A stretch of DNA of 64,000 bases. It comes from Caulobacter vibrioides (GTDB lineage: Bacteria > Pseudomonadota > Alphaproteobacteria > Caulobacterales > Caulobacteraceae). Where the stretch lies: positions 1 to 64,000 of the forward strand of contig LNIY01000024.1 in NCBI GenBank assembly GCA_001449105.1, given 5' to 3'. The position numbers and the translations under genes were made by a program. The notes beneath the pieces were generated by a model, which saw nothing but the letters and a program-made list of their open reading frames with translations, was not told the origin of the DNA and did no database searches. Shown in pieces: positions 24,569-33,003 of this stretch. Numbering within the stretch: position 1 is the first letter of the stretch; the number at the start of each line of letters is the position of its first letter.

Positions 24569-26116
24569 TCAGTTGGCCAGGCGACGCAGGAACGACGGGA
24601 TCTCGAGATCCTCGCCGTCGTCGGCCTGGGGCGGATCGATCGGTTGAAGCTGCGGACGGGCCGAGCCGGTCTGGCGGGCCTGGGGCTGCGGGGCCGGCTC
24701 GTAGCGTTGCTGGCGACCGCCGCCGAACAGGCTCATCCAGCCGCCGCTCTTCTGCTGACGGCGATCCTCGTAGTGATCGCTGTACAGCGGCTCGTCGTCG
24801 GCTTCGGCGACCATCGGGTCGACGATGCGGGTGACGCGCGGCGCGGGAGCCGGCTCATAGACCGGTTCCGGCTCGTAGGCGGCTTCCGGCTGGGCGTAGA
24901 GGTCGGCCTGGGCGTGCGGCTGCGGAGCCGGCTCGTAGGCCGGTTCCGGATAGGCCGTGGCGGTCGGGCGCTCGATCGGACGGGCTTCGTAGCGCGAACC
25001 CGGGCGGATCTCCGGCTGGGCCGGAGCCTGGGCGACCGGCTGCGGGGCGGGTTGCGGAGCCGGCTGCGGCGCAGGACGCGAGGTCTCGGCGAGCAGCGGC
25101 GGAGCCTGGGTGTTGCGGGAGACCGGCTTGGGCTCGATCTGCTGGATAGAGGCGCCGTCCATGCCGGTGGCGACCACCGACACGCGGATCACGCCGTCCA
25201 GCGACGGATCGAAAGCCGCGCCGAAGATGATGTTGGCTTCCGCGTCGACCTGGTCCGAGATCGCGTTGGCGGCCTCGTCCACTTCGAGCAGGGTCATGTC
25301 CATGCCGCCGGTCACGTTGACCAGCACGGCCTTGGCGCCCTTCAGCGACACTTCGTCGAGCAGCGGGTTGGCGATGGCGTTCTGAGCGGCCATCAGGGCG
25401 CGGTCTTCACCGGTGCCCTCGCCGGTGCCCATCATCGCCTTGCCCATCTCGGTCATGACCGTGCGGACGTCGGCGAAGTCGAGGTTGATCAGGCCCGGCA
25501 GGACCATCAGGTCGGTGATCGAACGGACGCCCGAGTGCAGCACCTGGTCGGCCATGCCGAAGGCTTCGGCGAAGGTCGTGCGTTCGTTGGCGACGCGGAA
25601 CAGGTTCTGGTTCGGGATGACGATCAGGGTGTCGACGTAGCGCTGCAGCTCCTGGATGCCGGCGTCGGCCAGACGCATGCGGTGACGGCCTTCGAAGTGG
25701 AAGGGCTTGGTCACGACGCCGACGGTCAGGATGCCGCGCTCGCGGGCGCACTTGGCGATGATCGGGGCGGCGCCGGTGCCGGTGCCGCCGCCCATGCCGG
25801 CGGTGATGAACACCATGTGAGCGCCTTCGAGGTGCTCGCCGATCTCGGGGAAGCTTTCTTCGGCGGCGCTCATGCCCACTTCGGGGTGCGCACCGGCGCC
25901 CAGGCCCTGCGTGATCTGCACGCCGAGCTGGATGCGACGGTCGGTCTTGGCGAACTGAAGCTGCTGGGCGTCGGTGTTGGCGACGACGAACTCGACACCT
26001 TCGAGGCCCGCCTCGATCATGTTGTTCACGGCGTTGCCGCCAGCGCCGCCGACCCCGAAGACCACGATACGCGGCTTCAGCTCGGTGGTGCGCGGCGCCG
26101 AAAGTGAAATAGCCAT
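24569..26116 (-). CDS. ftsZ: Cell division protein FtsZ
   Basis: A 515 aa tubulin-like GTPase that forms the division ring. The GTP signature GGGTGTG is at 109-115, with [10 protein letters not shown] (21-30) before it and the T7 synergy loop ([11 protein letters not shown]) after. A long proline/alanine/glutamate-rich linker (about 340-490) is typical of alphaproteobacteria. The C-terminal peptide [10 protein letters not shown] would bind FtsA and other membrane tethers. It has its own promoter region, because ftsA upstream ends in a terminator. Confidence 0.97.
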   Translation of the reverse strand: MAISLSAPRTTELKPRIVVFGVGGAGGNAVNNMIEAGLEGVEFVVANTDAQQLQFAKTDRRIQLGVQITQGLGAGAHPEVGMSAAEESFPEIGEHLEGAHMVFITAGMGGGTGTGAAPIIAKCARERGILTVGVVTKPFHFEGRHRMRLADAGIQELQRYVDTLIVIPNQNLFRVANERTTFAEAFGMADQVLHSGVRSITDLMVLPGLINLDFADVRTVMTEMGKAMMGTGEGTGEDRALMAAQNAIANPLLDEVSLKGAKAVLVNVTGGMDMTLLEVDEAANAISDQVDAEANIIFGAAFDPSLDGVIRVSVVATGMDGASIQQIEPKPVSRNTQAPPLLAETSRPAPQPAPQPAPQPVAQAPAQPEIRPGSRYEARPIERPTATAYPEPAYEPAPQPHAQADLYAQPEAAYEPEPVYEPAPAPRVTRIVDPMVAEADDEPLYSDHYEDRRQQKSGGWMSLFGGGRQQRYEPAPQPQARQTGSARPQLQPIDPPQADDGEDLEIPSFLRRLAN

Positions 26117-26485
26117 GGGGACCCTCGCGTCCTTACGCCGAATTCGTCAAATGAACCGACCGCAAGCCGGTAACGCCTCGACGATCGGGTTAACAGAACA
26201 ACCACCATCGTTAACTGGCGGTTAAAGCCATAATCTGAGTCGGCTGCAGGTCGATCCCGCTTACAGGGAAAAAAGCGAGTTATCCAAAGGAATTGCTTGG
26301 AACTCCTGGGTTTCCAAGCTGGGCCGGAAGGGCTGTGCGGCGGAACGCCGCTGGCCTGTTTTTTGCGTCCAGCCCCTCGGATTCGGGGGCGCGAAACTAC
26401 ACCGTTTGGCCTTTCAGGCACTTAGAAAGTTAAACGACAGGGTTAATTCACCCGTGGGGCGAGCCAGGTGATTTGGTCCGCGCAC
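26117..26485 (-). promoter_or_regulatory. ftsZ promoter region with CtrA box and CcrM sites
   Basis: A perfect CtrA box, TTAA-N7-TTAA, lies at 26211-26225. Two GANTC sites for the CcrM methylase are at 26237-26241 and 26380-26384. A further TTAA pair (26430-26446) is spaced by nine bases and is probably not a box. In C. crescentus, CtrA represses and CcrM methylation stimulates ftsZ; the same logic is visible here. The whole 442-base gap between ftsZ and ftsA has no gene. Confidence 0.8.
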
Positions 26486-26521
26486 GGCAAAACGCCCCGC
26501 CCCTTTCAGGGCGAGGCGCTT
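26486..26521 (-). terminator. Rho-independent terminator of ftsA
   Basis: On the minus strand, CGCCTCGCCC-TGAAAG-GGGCGGGGCG (26493-26518, one G-U pair) is followed by TTTTGCC. It lies about 40 bases after the ftsA stop and separates the ftsQA transcript from ftsZ. Confidence 0.75.
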
Positions 26522-26558
26522 GGAATTCCCGGGTCGGGACAGAGCCCCGCGGCAGGGC

Positions 26559-27884
26559 TTAGAGGTTGTCGCGCAGCCAGGCGGCGGCCTTGGCCACCGG
26601 CGAGGCGTTGGGGTCCATCGGACGCTTGCGCATCTGGGCGCCGGTCAGGGCCTTGGGCGAGACCACCTCGCGCGGACCGAAGGCCGTGCGGTGCAGGACG
26701 CCGGCGGCGGCGCAGAAGGCCGGCCCCGAGGCGGCGTCGGCCAGGTGAGGCACCCGGCGCGGACGGCCCAGGCGGACCGGACGGTCGAACACCCGCACGG
26801 CCACTTCGCGCACACCGGCCAGTTGGCTGGCGCCGCCGGTCAGGACGATGCCAGCGCCCGGCTCGACCGGCGCGCCCGAGGCCTTCAGGCGCTCGCGCAG
26901 CAGTTCCAGCGTCTCTTCGACGCGCGGCTGGATGATGCCCTTGAGCAGGGACCGGGGCGCGATCACCGGGCCCGCGCCCGGATCGTCGCCGCGCGGCGGT
27001 GCCTCGATCATCTCGCGGTCCTCGTTGGCCGAGGCGATGGCCGATCCGTGCAGGGTCTTGATGCGCTCGGCGCCGGCGACCGAGGTCTGCAGGCCGCGTG
27101 CGATGTCCTGGGTCACGTGCCCGCCGCCGACGGCCAAGCTGTCGACGTGGCACAGGGCGCCGTTGTTGAACACCGCCACCGAGGTCGAACCGCCGCCCAT
27201 GTCGATGCAGACGGCGCCAAGGTCCATCTCGTCCTCTTCCAGGGCCGCCAGGGCCGAGGCGAAGGGCGCGGCGACGATGCCTTCGAACGACAGGTGGGCG
27301 CGTTCGACGCAGTGGGCCAGGGTGTGGAAGATGTTCTCGTTGACCGAGACGACCAGCAGCTCCAGGCCGAGCGAGCGGCCGAACATGGCGCGCGGGTCGC
27401 GGATGCCCTTCTGGCCGTCGACCGACCAGGCGATCGGCAGCAGGTGGATCGGCTTGCGGCCCGGCAGGCGCACCTGCGCCAGGGCCGAAGAGATGGCGCG
27501 CGACAGATCCCCATCGGCGATGGGCCGGGCGCCCAGCGAAACCTGGGTCTGGACGCGATGGCTGGCCAGCTGGCCGCCGGCCGTACAGACCGACACGCCC
27601 TGGACGCTGACGCCGGCGACCGTCTCGGCGCGCTCCACGGCTTGCGCGATCGCTTGCGCGGCCTCGTCCAGATTGACGATCGCCCCGCCGCGCACGCCGC
27701 GCGACTGAACGTAGCCGACACCGGCGGTCGTCAGGGTGCGGTTGTCGCGGTGGACGCCGTCCGCCTTCATGATGAAGCACGTGACTTTCGACGCCCCCAG
27801 GTCCACGGCCGCGACCGCGGGCTGACGCACGAGCGTCGCCTTCAGGCCGTCACGGGCCTGTCTCCGGTCCTCAAGTCGCGACAT
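26559..27884 (-). CDS. ftsA: Cell division protein FtsA
   Basis: A 441 aa actin-like ATPase that tethers FtsZ to the membrane and recruits later division proteins. AAVDLGASKVTCFI is the first phosphate loop, VCIDMGGGSTSVAVF the second, and GIVLTGGASQLAGV the adenosine motif. The last residues (PVAKAAAWLRDNL) form the amphipathic membrane-targeting helix. I prefer ATG 27884, with a GAGG about 11 bases away; GTG at 27896 is in frame and possible. ftsQ ends 33 bases upstream. Confidence 0.95.
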   Translation of the reverse strand: MSRLEDRRQARDGLKATLVRQPAVAAVDLGASKVTCFIMKADGVHRDNRTLTTAGVGYVQSRGVRGGAIVNLDEAAQAIAQAVERAETVAGVSVQGVSVCTAGGQLASHRVQTQVSLGARPIADGDLSRAISSALAQVRLPGRKPIHLLPIAWSVDGQKGIRDPRAMFGRSLGLELLVVSVNENIFHTLAHCVERAHLSFEGIVAAPFASALAALEEDEMDLGAVCIDMGGGSTSVAVFNNGALCHVDSLAVGGGHVTQDIARGLQTSVAGAERIKTLHGSAIASANEDREMIEAPPRGDDPGAGPVIAPRSLLKGIIQPRVEETLELLRERLKASGAPVEPGAGIVLTGGASQLAGVREVAVRVFDRPVRLGRPRRVPHLADAASGPAFCAAAGVLHRTAFGPREVVSPKALTGAQMRKRPMDPNASPVAKAAAWLRDNL

Positions 27885-27917
27885 GGTCAGGGTCACCTCA
27901 GTCCATCGTTTCTGTTC

Positions 27918-28826
27918 TTAAGCCCCGTTGGCCACCGGCTGCCCGGGCAGCACGGTGTCGCGAGGCCGGATCGCCACCATCTCGGGATCGCGCAGGTCGA
28001 TGCGCGCGAAGCCGAGATCGAGGATGCGTTGCCGCTGGTCCAGTTGATCCAATTGAATCAACGCGGATTCTTCGTCAATGGCCGGCAGCTGGATCAGCGA
28101 GCCGTCCTTCAATCTCAGGTCCCAGCGACGATCGTCGACGCGCACCAGCGCTTCCAGGCGATCGCGCAGGCGCGGCCGGGCGTTGACCGCCGGCAGGATG
28201 TTTCCCGCGGCCTGGTCGGCGCCCTGCCCCACCACCAGCGGCAGGTGCGGGAAGCGCGCGGCGTCGGCCTCGCGGATGATGCGCCCCTCGGCGTCGATCA
28301 CCTTCAGGCGGCCGGAGTGCTGCCACACGGCCAGGGCCGGGCGCTCCTCGACGGCGATCATCACGGTGTCGGGCAGCAGGCGAACCACCTTGGCCGACTT
28401 CACCCAGCCCACGCCTTCGACGCGGGACTTCAGATCCACCAGGTCCATGCCCAGCGTGGGCTGGTCCTGATAGAGGCCGGTGGCCTTCAGGATGTCGGCC
28501 TGGGCCGTGGCCGAGGCGCCGGTCACGTGCACGGCCTTCAGCTTGAAGCCCAGGTTGGCGAACTCGCCGTCGACGCCGTGGACCATGGCCTGGCCCAGGC
28601 GCTCGGCGCGGTGGCCGGTGGCCAGGGTGACGACCAGGGCCAGCGCGAGGGCGCCGCCGGCGACGCCCAGGGCCAGGCCCGGCGACACGCCGACGCCGCC
28701 GCGCGCGGCATGCAGCTTTCCCGCCGGCTGCTGTTGCTGAGCCGGGCGAGCCTTGTTCGGACCTGCGGGCGCTTCGGCCCGGGGGCGCGCTGGCTTGCGC
28801 GGTCCCCCCCGCACTGCCGCGGGCAT
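27918..28826 (-). CDS. ftsQ: Cell division protein FtsQ
   Basis: A 302 aa bitopic inner-membrane division protein. The first 44 residues are a basic, proline-rich cytoplasmic tail. One membrane helix spans about 45-70. The periplasmic POTRA domain (LKAVHVTGASATAQADILKATGL) and the beta domain (VKSAKVVRLLPDTVMIAVEERPALAVW) follow. GGAGG precedes ATG 28826. In many relatives ddl lies directly upstream and overlaps; here it is absent (see findings). Confidence 0.93.
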   Translation of the reverse strand: MPAAVRGGPRKPARPRAEAPAGPNKARPAQQQQPAGKLHAARGGVGVSPGLALGVAGGALALALVVTLATGHRAERLGQAMVHGVDGEFANLGFKLKAVHVTGASATAQADILKATGLYQDQPTLGMDLVDLKSRVEGVGWVKSAKVVRLLPDTVMIAVEERPALAVWQHSGRLKVIDAEGRIIREADAARFPHLPLVVGQGADQAAGNILPAVNARPRLRDRLEALVRVDDRRWDLRLKDGSLIQLPAIDEESALIQLDQLDQRQRILDLGFARIDLRDPEMVAIRPRDTVLPGQPVANGA

Positions 28827-29387
28827 AAGCGTCCTCCACCATCAGACACTAGAAAAACGGAACCCTTGGGAGCCTCTTCCGGCCCGACCGTCGTTCGACG
28901 ACGGAGCGGTTTCGGGCGAAGCGCCTACGGAGGCGTAGAAAGGCCCGAAGGTCGTTAATGCCGTCATAACGAAGAGGCCGTCGCGTTACGGCTCGGCAAC
29001 CAAGACGCGCACCATTCTGGGACAGGCGTTAACGCCTCGCCGCCTTGCGCCGTCAGGGTTTACGGCGCGTTTTCCCTGCGCCGCCGGGGCTTTGGGCCGC
29101 GATGATGCGGCGCCGCAAATCTGTGGATGAGCACATAAAGTATGAACGGCCGCGCTTCGCGACCTTTTGACTCACCCGACGGTCGCGGCGACGCGTCGCA
29201 CGCGCGGGGAGTGTTTAGCTTCGCTCGTCATCCCGGCCGAAGCGAAGCGTAGAGCCGGGACCCAGGGGCCGCCGCTATGCGTCGGCGACCGCTGGGCGCC
29301 CAGCCCAACCGCTGAGCCCAGTCCCCTGGGTCCCGGATAGCCGCTGCGCGGCTTCCGGGATGACGACAAAGGGGTGCGGCTTAAGCC
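28827..29387. other. Upstream region of ftsQ with CtrA-like and DnaA-like sites
   Basis: This 561-base gap has no convincing gene. TTAA-N7-ATAA (28955-28969) is one base off a CtrA box. TGTGGATGA (29122-29130) is a one-mismatch DnaA box. GACTC (29169-29173) is a CcrM site. A family B repeat occupies 29226-29365 next to the M28 peptidase stop. The sites suit cell-cycle control of ftsQA. Confidence 0.55.
29226..29365. repeat. Family B palindromic repeat pair, copy 2
   Basis: An inverted pair of CGTCATCCCGG ... CCGGGACCCAGGGG units, each with its own inner hairpin (GAAGCGAAGCGTAGAGC and AGCCGCTGCGCGGCT). The layout equals copy 1 at 21103-21200 but the inner hairpins differ. It lies 22 bases past the M28 peptidase stop. 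Confidence 0.85.
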
Positions 29388-30788
29388 TCAGTGCCCCGCC
29401 TGGGCCGGCTCGGCGGCGCTCAGGGCGCGGAAGTCGATGTCGCTGTCTGCCACCAGGTAGATGAAGCTCGTCCAGGCGGCGACGTTCTGGGCCAGCTGGA
29501 TCGGGTCCACCTTGTCCAGGGTGTCGTCTGCGGTGTGGTGGTAGTCGAAGTAGCGGCTGGCGTCCTGGTTCAGGTTCACCACCGGCACGCCCGCGCCTTC
29601 GATGCCGCCGATGTCGGCCCCGCCGTGCGCGGCCGGGTTCTTGTCGAAATAGACCTTCAGCGGGCTCAGCACCTGGATGGCCGTCTTCATGGCCGGATGG
29701 CCTTCCGAGCCCTTGGGCAGCTGCAGGCTGTAGATGCGGTCCGCGCCGGTGTCGCTCTCGCCGGCCAGGACGAGCTTCTCCAGGTTGACCTTGTTGGCCG
29801 CCAGGAAGGCGTCGGACGAGCCGCCGCTCTCCTCGGAGCCCCACATCACCACGCGAATGGTGCGCTTGGGATGCTTGGGCAGCTCGCCGATCAGCTTGGC
29901 GGCGGCCGTGGTGATGGCGATGCCGGCCGCGTCGTCGAAGGCGCCGGTGCCGACGTCCCAGCTGTCGAGGTGGCCGCCGATGACGATCACCTCGTCGGGC
30001 TTTTCCGAGCCCTTGATGTCGGCCGAGATGTTCCAGGCCACGTCGCCGGCGTCGACGCTCGAGGCCAGCTTCAGCTTGATGCGCAGCGGACCCTTCTTGG
30101 CCAGGCGCTCCAGCTGCTCGGCCTCAGGCACGCCCAGGGCGGCGGCCGGGATGGTGACCACGTCGGCGCCGTTGGTGGTCACGCCGGTGTGCGGCACGGT
30201 CGAGCTGGAGGTCGAGACCGAACGGATCAGCAGGCCCACGGCCCCGCGCTTGGCGGCCTCGACCGGGCCGGCGCGACGCGAGATGCCGGCGATCCCGTAG
30301 CCGGCTCCGTCCTGGGCGCGAACCATCGGCTGGGTGATGACGACGATCTTGCCCTTGATGGCGGCGGCCGGCGCGGCGACCATCTCGGCATAGGTCGAGA
30401 ACAGGGCGACTTCGGCCTCGATACCTTCGGCCGGCGTCGGGATGGTGCGGCCAAGGCCCACGATCGACAGCTTCATCGGATAGGGCGCGACCAGCTCGGC
30501 GCTCTCTTCGCCGCGCGTCCACGAGGGCTTGGCGAACTGGTCGACCTTGATGTTGGTGAAGCCCAGCGCCTTGAACTTGGCCACGCCCCAGTCCTTGGCG
30601 CGCTCCATGCCCGGCGAGCCGACGAGACGCGGACCGATGTTGGTGGTCAGGTCCTCGGTGATGTCCCAGGCCAGGCGGTCGTTCAGGGCCTTGTCGCGCA
30701 GCGCCTCGGCGGTCTTGACGTCCTGGGCTTGGGCCGCGCCCACGAGCAGGGCGGAGGCGGCGACGGCGGTCAGCAGGCTGCGGATCAT
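29388..30788 (-). CDS. M28 family zinc aminopeptidase, exported
   Basis: A 466 aa secreted metallopeptidase. A signal peptide ends near residue 21 (GAAQA). A protease-associated domain (about 120-250) is inserted before the catalytic core. Zinc ligands and catalytic residues are in GGHLDSWD, DDAAG, WGSEESGG, ESDTG and the final YHHTADDT. It should remove N-terminal amino acids from peptides in the periplasm. GGGGAG lies upstream of the ATG. It is on the same strand as ftsQ but separated by 560 bases and a repeat. Confidence 0.9.
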   Translation of the reverse strand: MIRSLLTAVAASALLVGAAQAQDVKTAEALRDKALNDRLAWDITEDLTTNIGPRLVGSPGMERAKDWGVAKFKALGFTNIKVDQFAKPSWTRGEESAELVAPYPMKLSIVGLGRTIPTPAEGIEAEVALFSTYAEMVAAPAAAIKGKIVVITQPMVRAQDGAGYGIAGISRRAGPVEAAKRGAVGLLIRSVSTSSSTVPHTGVTTNGADVVTIPAAALGVPEAEQLERLAKKGPLRIKLKLASSVDAGDVAWNISADIKGSEKPDEVIVIGGHLDSWDVGTGAFDDAAGIAITTAAAKLIGELPKHPKRTIRVVMWGSEESGGSSDAFLAANKVNLEKLVLAGESDTGADRIYSLQLPKGSEGHPAMKTAIQVLSPLKVYFDKNPAAHGGADIGGIEGAGVPVVNLNQDASRYFDYHHTADDTLDKVDPIQLAQNVAAWTSFIYLVADSDIDFRALSAAEPAQAGH

Positions 30789-30900
30789 GAGCAGGATTCT
30801 CCCCTAAGGCGTGCTTGTCATAGCATCGCTCTTCCGGTGGAGAACCCCGCTCGGCGCCCACTTTTGTCAGCAGTCGTCAGCCAGGGCGGAAATCCCCTCG

Positions 30901-31989
30901 TCAGGGACGCGGCGCGGCCCCAAGCAGCTTGTCGGCGAAGAGATCCAGCGCCTTCTGCGACAGGTCGGTGTTGTTGAGGATCACCACCGTGTCGCCGGTA
31001 TCCAGTCGGTGGCCCAGCACCGAGCGGTAGCCGGCCGTGCGCCCGGTCTCCCAGGCCGCCAGCTTGACCTGGCCGCCGATCGTCGGACTCCGCACCCGGC
31101 CGCCCAGCGCATAGTCCTGCTCGGGCACGAGAATGGTGGTCAGCGCCTTGCGCGAAGCCTCGCTGAGGAAAGGCGTGTCGAAGACGACGTGCGCGGCGAC
31201 CAGCAGGTCGTCGACCGTGCTGAAATAGCCGCCGCTGGCGGCCATGACGTCCATCCGCGGATTGGCCCGCCGCGCCAGGGGCGGCCCGGCATAGTAGGAG
31301 ACGGCCACGTCCGGTTCGACGTCGACGCCGAGGCCCGCCCGGGTGTGAGCCATCTTGAGGGGATCGGTCGTCAGGTCCTTCACCACCGCCAGGAACGGCT
31401 TGCCGGTTACGGCCTCGACGATGGCGCTGACCACGAACCAGTTGACCGGGTGGTAGTCGAACTTCGTCCCCGGCGCGAACAGCGGATCGCCCTGGGCGAA
31501 GGCCTTCACGGACTCGGCGGCCGACAGGTTCTTCTTCAGGAGGTCCGGATCGGCCTTGAGGGCCGGCATGAAGCCGTTGGGAATGCCGCTGGTGTTGGAC
31601 AGCAGGTGCGTCAGCGTCACCGTCTTGCCGGTGTCGGGTCGCTGGTCCGGCAGCCACGTGGCGATCGGCGCGTCGAGGGAAAGCTTGCCCTGCTCCACCA
31701 GCCGCAGCACCGCGATCGTGGTCAGCCACTTCGAGATCGAGGCGACGCAGTAGACCGTATCGCGTGTGGCGGGCTTGCCGGCCTCGATGTCGGCCGAACC
31801 GAAGGCGCGGACATAGGACGCCTTGCCCTTGCGTCCGATCATCACCACGCCCTGGAACTTCTGTTCGGCGACGAAGGCGTCGACCGCCGGATTGTCGGGT
31901 CCCAGCCTGGCCGGCGCAGCCGCGAAGGACAGGCCGGGCGCGGCGCACAGCGCCCCGGCGGCGGCGAACAGGCCGCGACGATCGATCAT
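30901..31989 (-). CDS. Serine hydrolase, class C beta-lactamase-like
   Basis: A 362 aa exported protein. The first 24 residues are a signal peptide (IDRRGLFAAAGALCAAPGLSFAA). The beta-lactamase/esterase fold shows the SxxK nucleophile motif (SISK, in VASISKWLTT), a tyrosine in FDYHPVNW and a C-terminal GHRLDTG in place of KTG. This pattern fits esterases or D-alanyl peptidases more than true beta-lactamases. It is divergent from a TetR regulator across 147 bases and may be its target. Confidence 0.85.
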   Translation of the reverse strand: MIDRRGLFAAAGALCAAPGLSFAAAPARLGPDNPAVDAFVAEQKFQGVVMIGRKGKASYVRAFGSADIEAGKPATRDTVYCVASISKWLTTIAVLRLVEQGKLSLDAPIATWLPDQRPDTGKTVTLTHLLSNTSGIPNGFMPALKADPDLLKKNLSAAESVKAFAQGDPLFAPGTKFDYHPVNWFVVSAIVEAVTGKPFLAVVKDLTTDPLKMAHTRAGLGVDVEPDVAVSYYAGPPLARRANPRMDVMAASGGYFSTVDDLLVAAHVVFDTPFLSEASRKALTTILVPEQDYALGGRVRSPTIGGQVKLAAWETGRTAGYRSVLGHRLDTGDTVVILNNTDLSQKALDLFADKLLGAAPRP

Positions 31990-32136
31990 AAACTTAACTC
32001 CCCACGCTCGCCGCCCCCAGCGATGGCCGAGACCGTGACCCGGCGCGCGCGCCAAGTCCCGTTAAGCTTTGGCAATGAGCGAACATTGGCATCCGGCCAG
32101 AAGCGCTCTAGGTCTGGGACGTCACAGGAGACCTCC

Positions 32137-32799
32137 ATGCCGAAGCCGACGGTCGATCCGGCCGCCGACATCCCGCTCGACGCCAAGCTGCGCCCGACCC
32201 AGGCGCGCGCCCAGGACACCTACGAGGTGGTTCTGGTCACCGCCGGCGAGCTGCTGATCGAGTCCGGCTTCGAGCAGCTGACCACCAACGCCATCTGCAA
32301 GCGGGCGGGCCTGACCCCGCCGGCGCTCTATCGCTACTTCCCCAACAAGTACGCGATCCTGAAAGAGCTGGGCGACCGGCTGATGCGGCTGCAGGACGAG
32401 GCCGTGTTCGCCTGGATGGCGGCCGGCGGCCTGGAGGGCGACACCGCGTCCGAGCGCGTGGCCAAGACCGCCGCCCTGCTGACCGACGTCATCGACATGA
32501 CCCGCCGTTTTCCCGGCGGCGCGGCCATCGGCCGGGCGCTGCGGGCGGTGCCGATGCTGCAGCAGCTGCGCTTCGCCTCGCGCGACATGGTCGCCGGCCA
32601 GTTTGGCGAAGTGCTGGCCGCACGGTTTCCCACCGTGCCCCCCATCCGGATCCGCACCGCCACGCGGATGATGGTCGAGCTGACCTACGCCGCCACCGAA
32701 ATGGCCGTCGAGGAACCGGAACAGGACGCCGAGGCCCTGGCGCGAGAGATCGGCCGGCTGTTCGACTGCTATTTCGAGACCTTCGATACCGAGCTCTAA
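32137..32799 (+). CDS. TetR family transcriptional regulator
   Basis: A 220 aa repressor-type protein. Residues about 25-75 hold the TetR helix-turn-helix (LLIESGFEQLTTNAICKRAGL, then PALYRYFPNKYAIL). The rest is a helical ligand domain with no assignable inducer. AGGAGA lies at good spacing before ATG 32137. It faces the serine hydrolase and probably controls it and itself. Confidence 0.9.
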   Translation: MPKPTVDPAADIPLDAKLRPTQARAQDTYEVVLVTAGELLIESGFEQLTTNAICKRAGLTPPALYRYFPNKYAILKELGDRLMRLQDEAVFAWMAAGGLEGDTASERVAKTAALLTDVIDMTRRFPGGAAIGRALRAVPMLQQLRFASRDMVAGQFGEVLAARFPTVPPIRIRTATRMMVELTYAATEMAVEEPEQDAEALAREIGRLFDCYFETFDTEL

Positions 32800-32802
32800 G
32801 AT

Positions 32803-32933
32803 CCTCCCCCTCTGGGGGAGGTGGCCCGAAGGGCCGGAGGGGGGCCGTTTTCAGCTTCCGCTGACTTCGCAGCCATTCCCCTCTCCGTCGGCTTCGCCGA
32901 CACCTCTCCCACAGGGAGAGGGCCTCAAAAACG
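32803..32933. repeat. Family A palindromic repeat, copy 5
   Basis: CCTCCCCCTCTGGGGGAGG, then GTGGCCCGAAGGGCCGG and a G6 tract, followed by an inverted partner ending in CTCTCCCACAGGGAGAGG. It starts four bases after the tetR stop and ends shortly before the oxidase promoter. Confidence 0.82.
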
Positions 32934-32957
32934 ATCACATAACACCGACTTGCAATA

Positions 32958-32977
32958 ACGATAGTTTTTACTATCGT
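32958..32977 (+). promoter_or_regulatory. Perfect dyad upstream of the lactone oxidase gene
   Basis: ACGATAGT-TTTT-ACTATCGT is an eight-base perfect inverted repeat in an AT-rich patch, ending 26 bases before the start codon. It could be an operator or a leader hairpin controlling the oxidase and the following PLP enzyme. Confidence 0.5.
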
Positions 32978-33003
32978 CAGTCCATCGCAGCGGGGGAACG
33001 CCG

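Noticed and set aside
26430-26446. A second CtrA box in the ftsZ upstream region
   Set aside because: The TTAA words are nine bases apart; only the 26211-26225 site has the right spacing.
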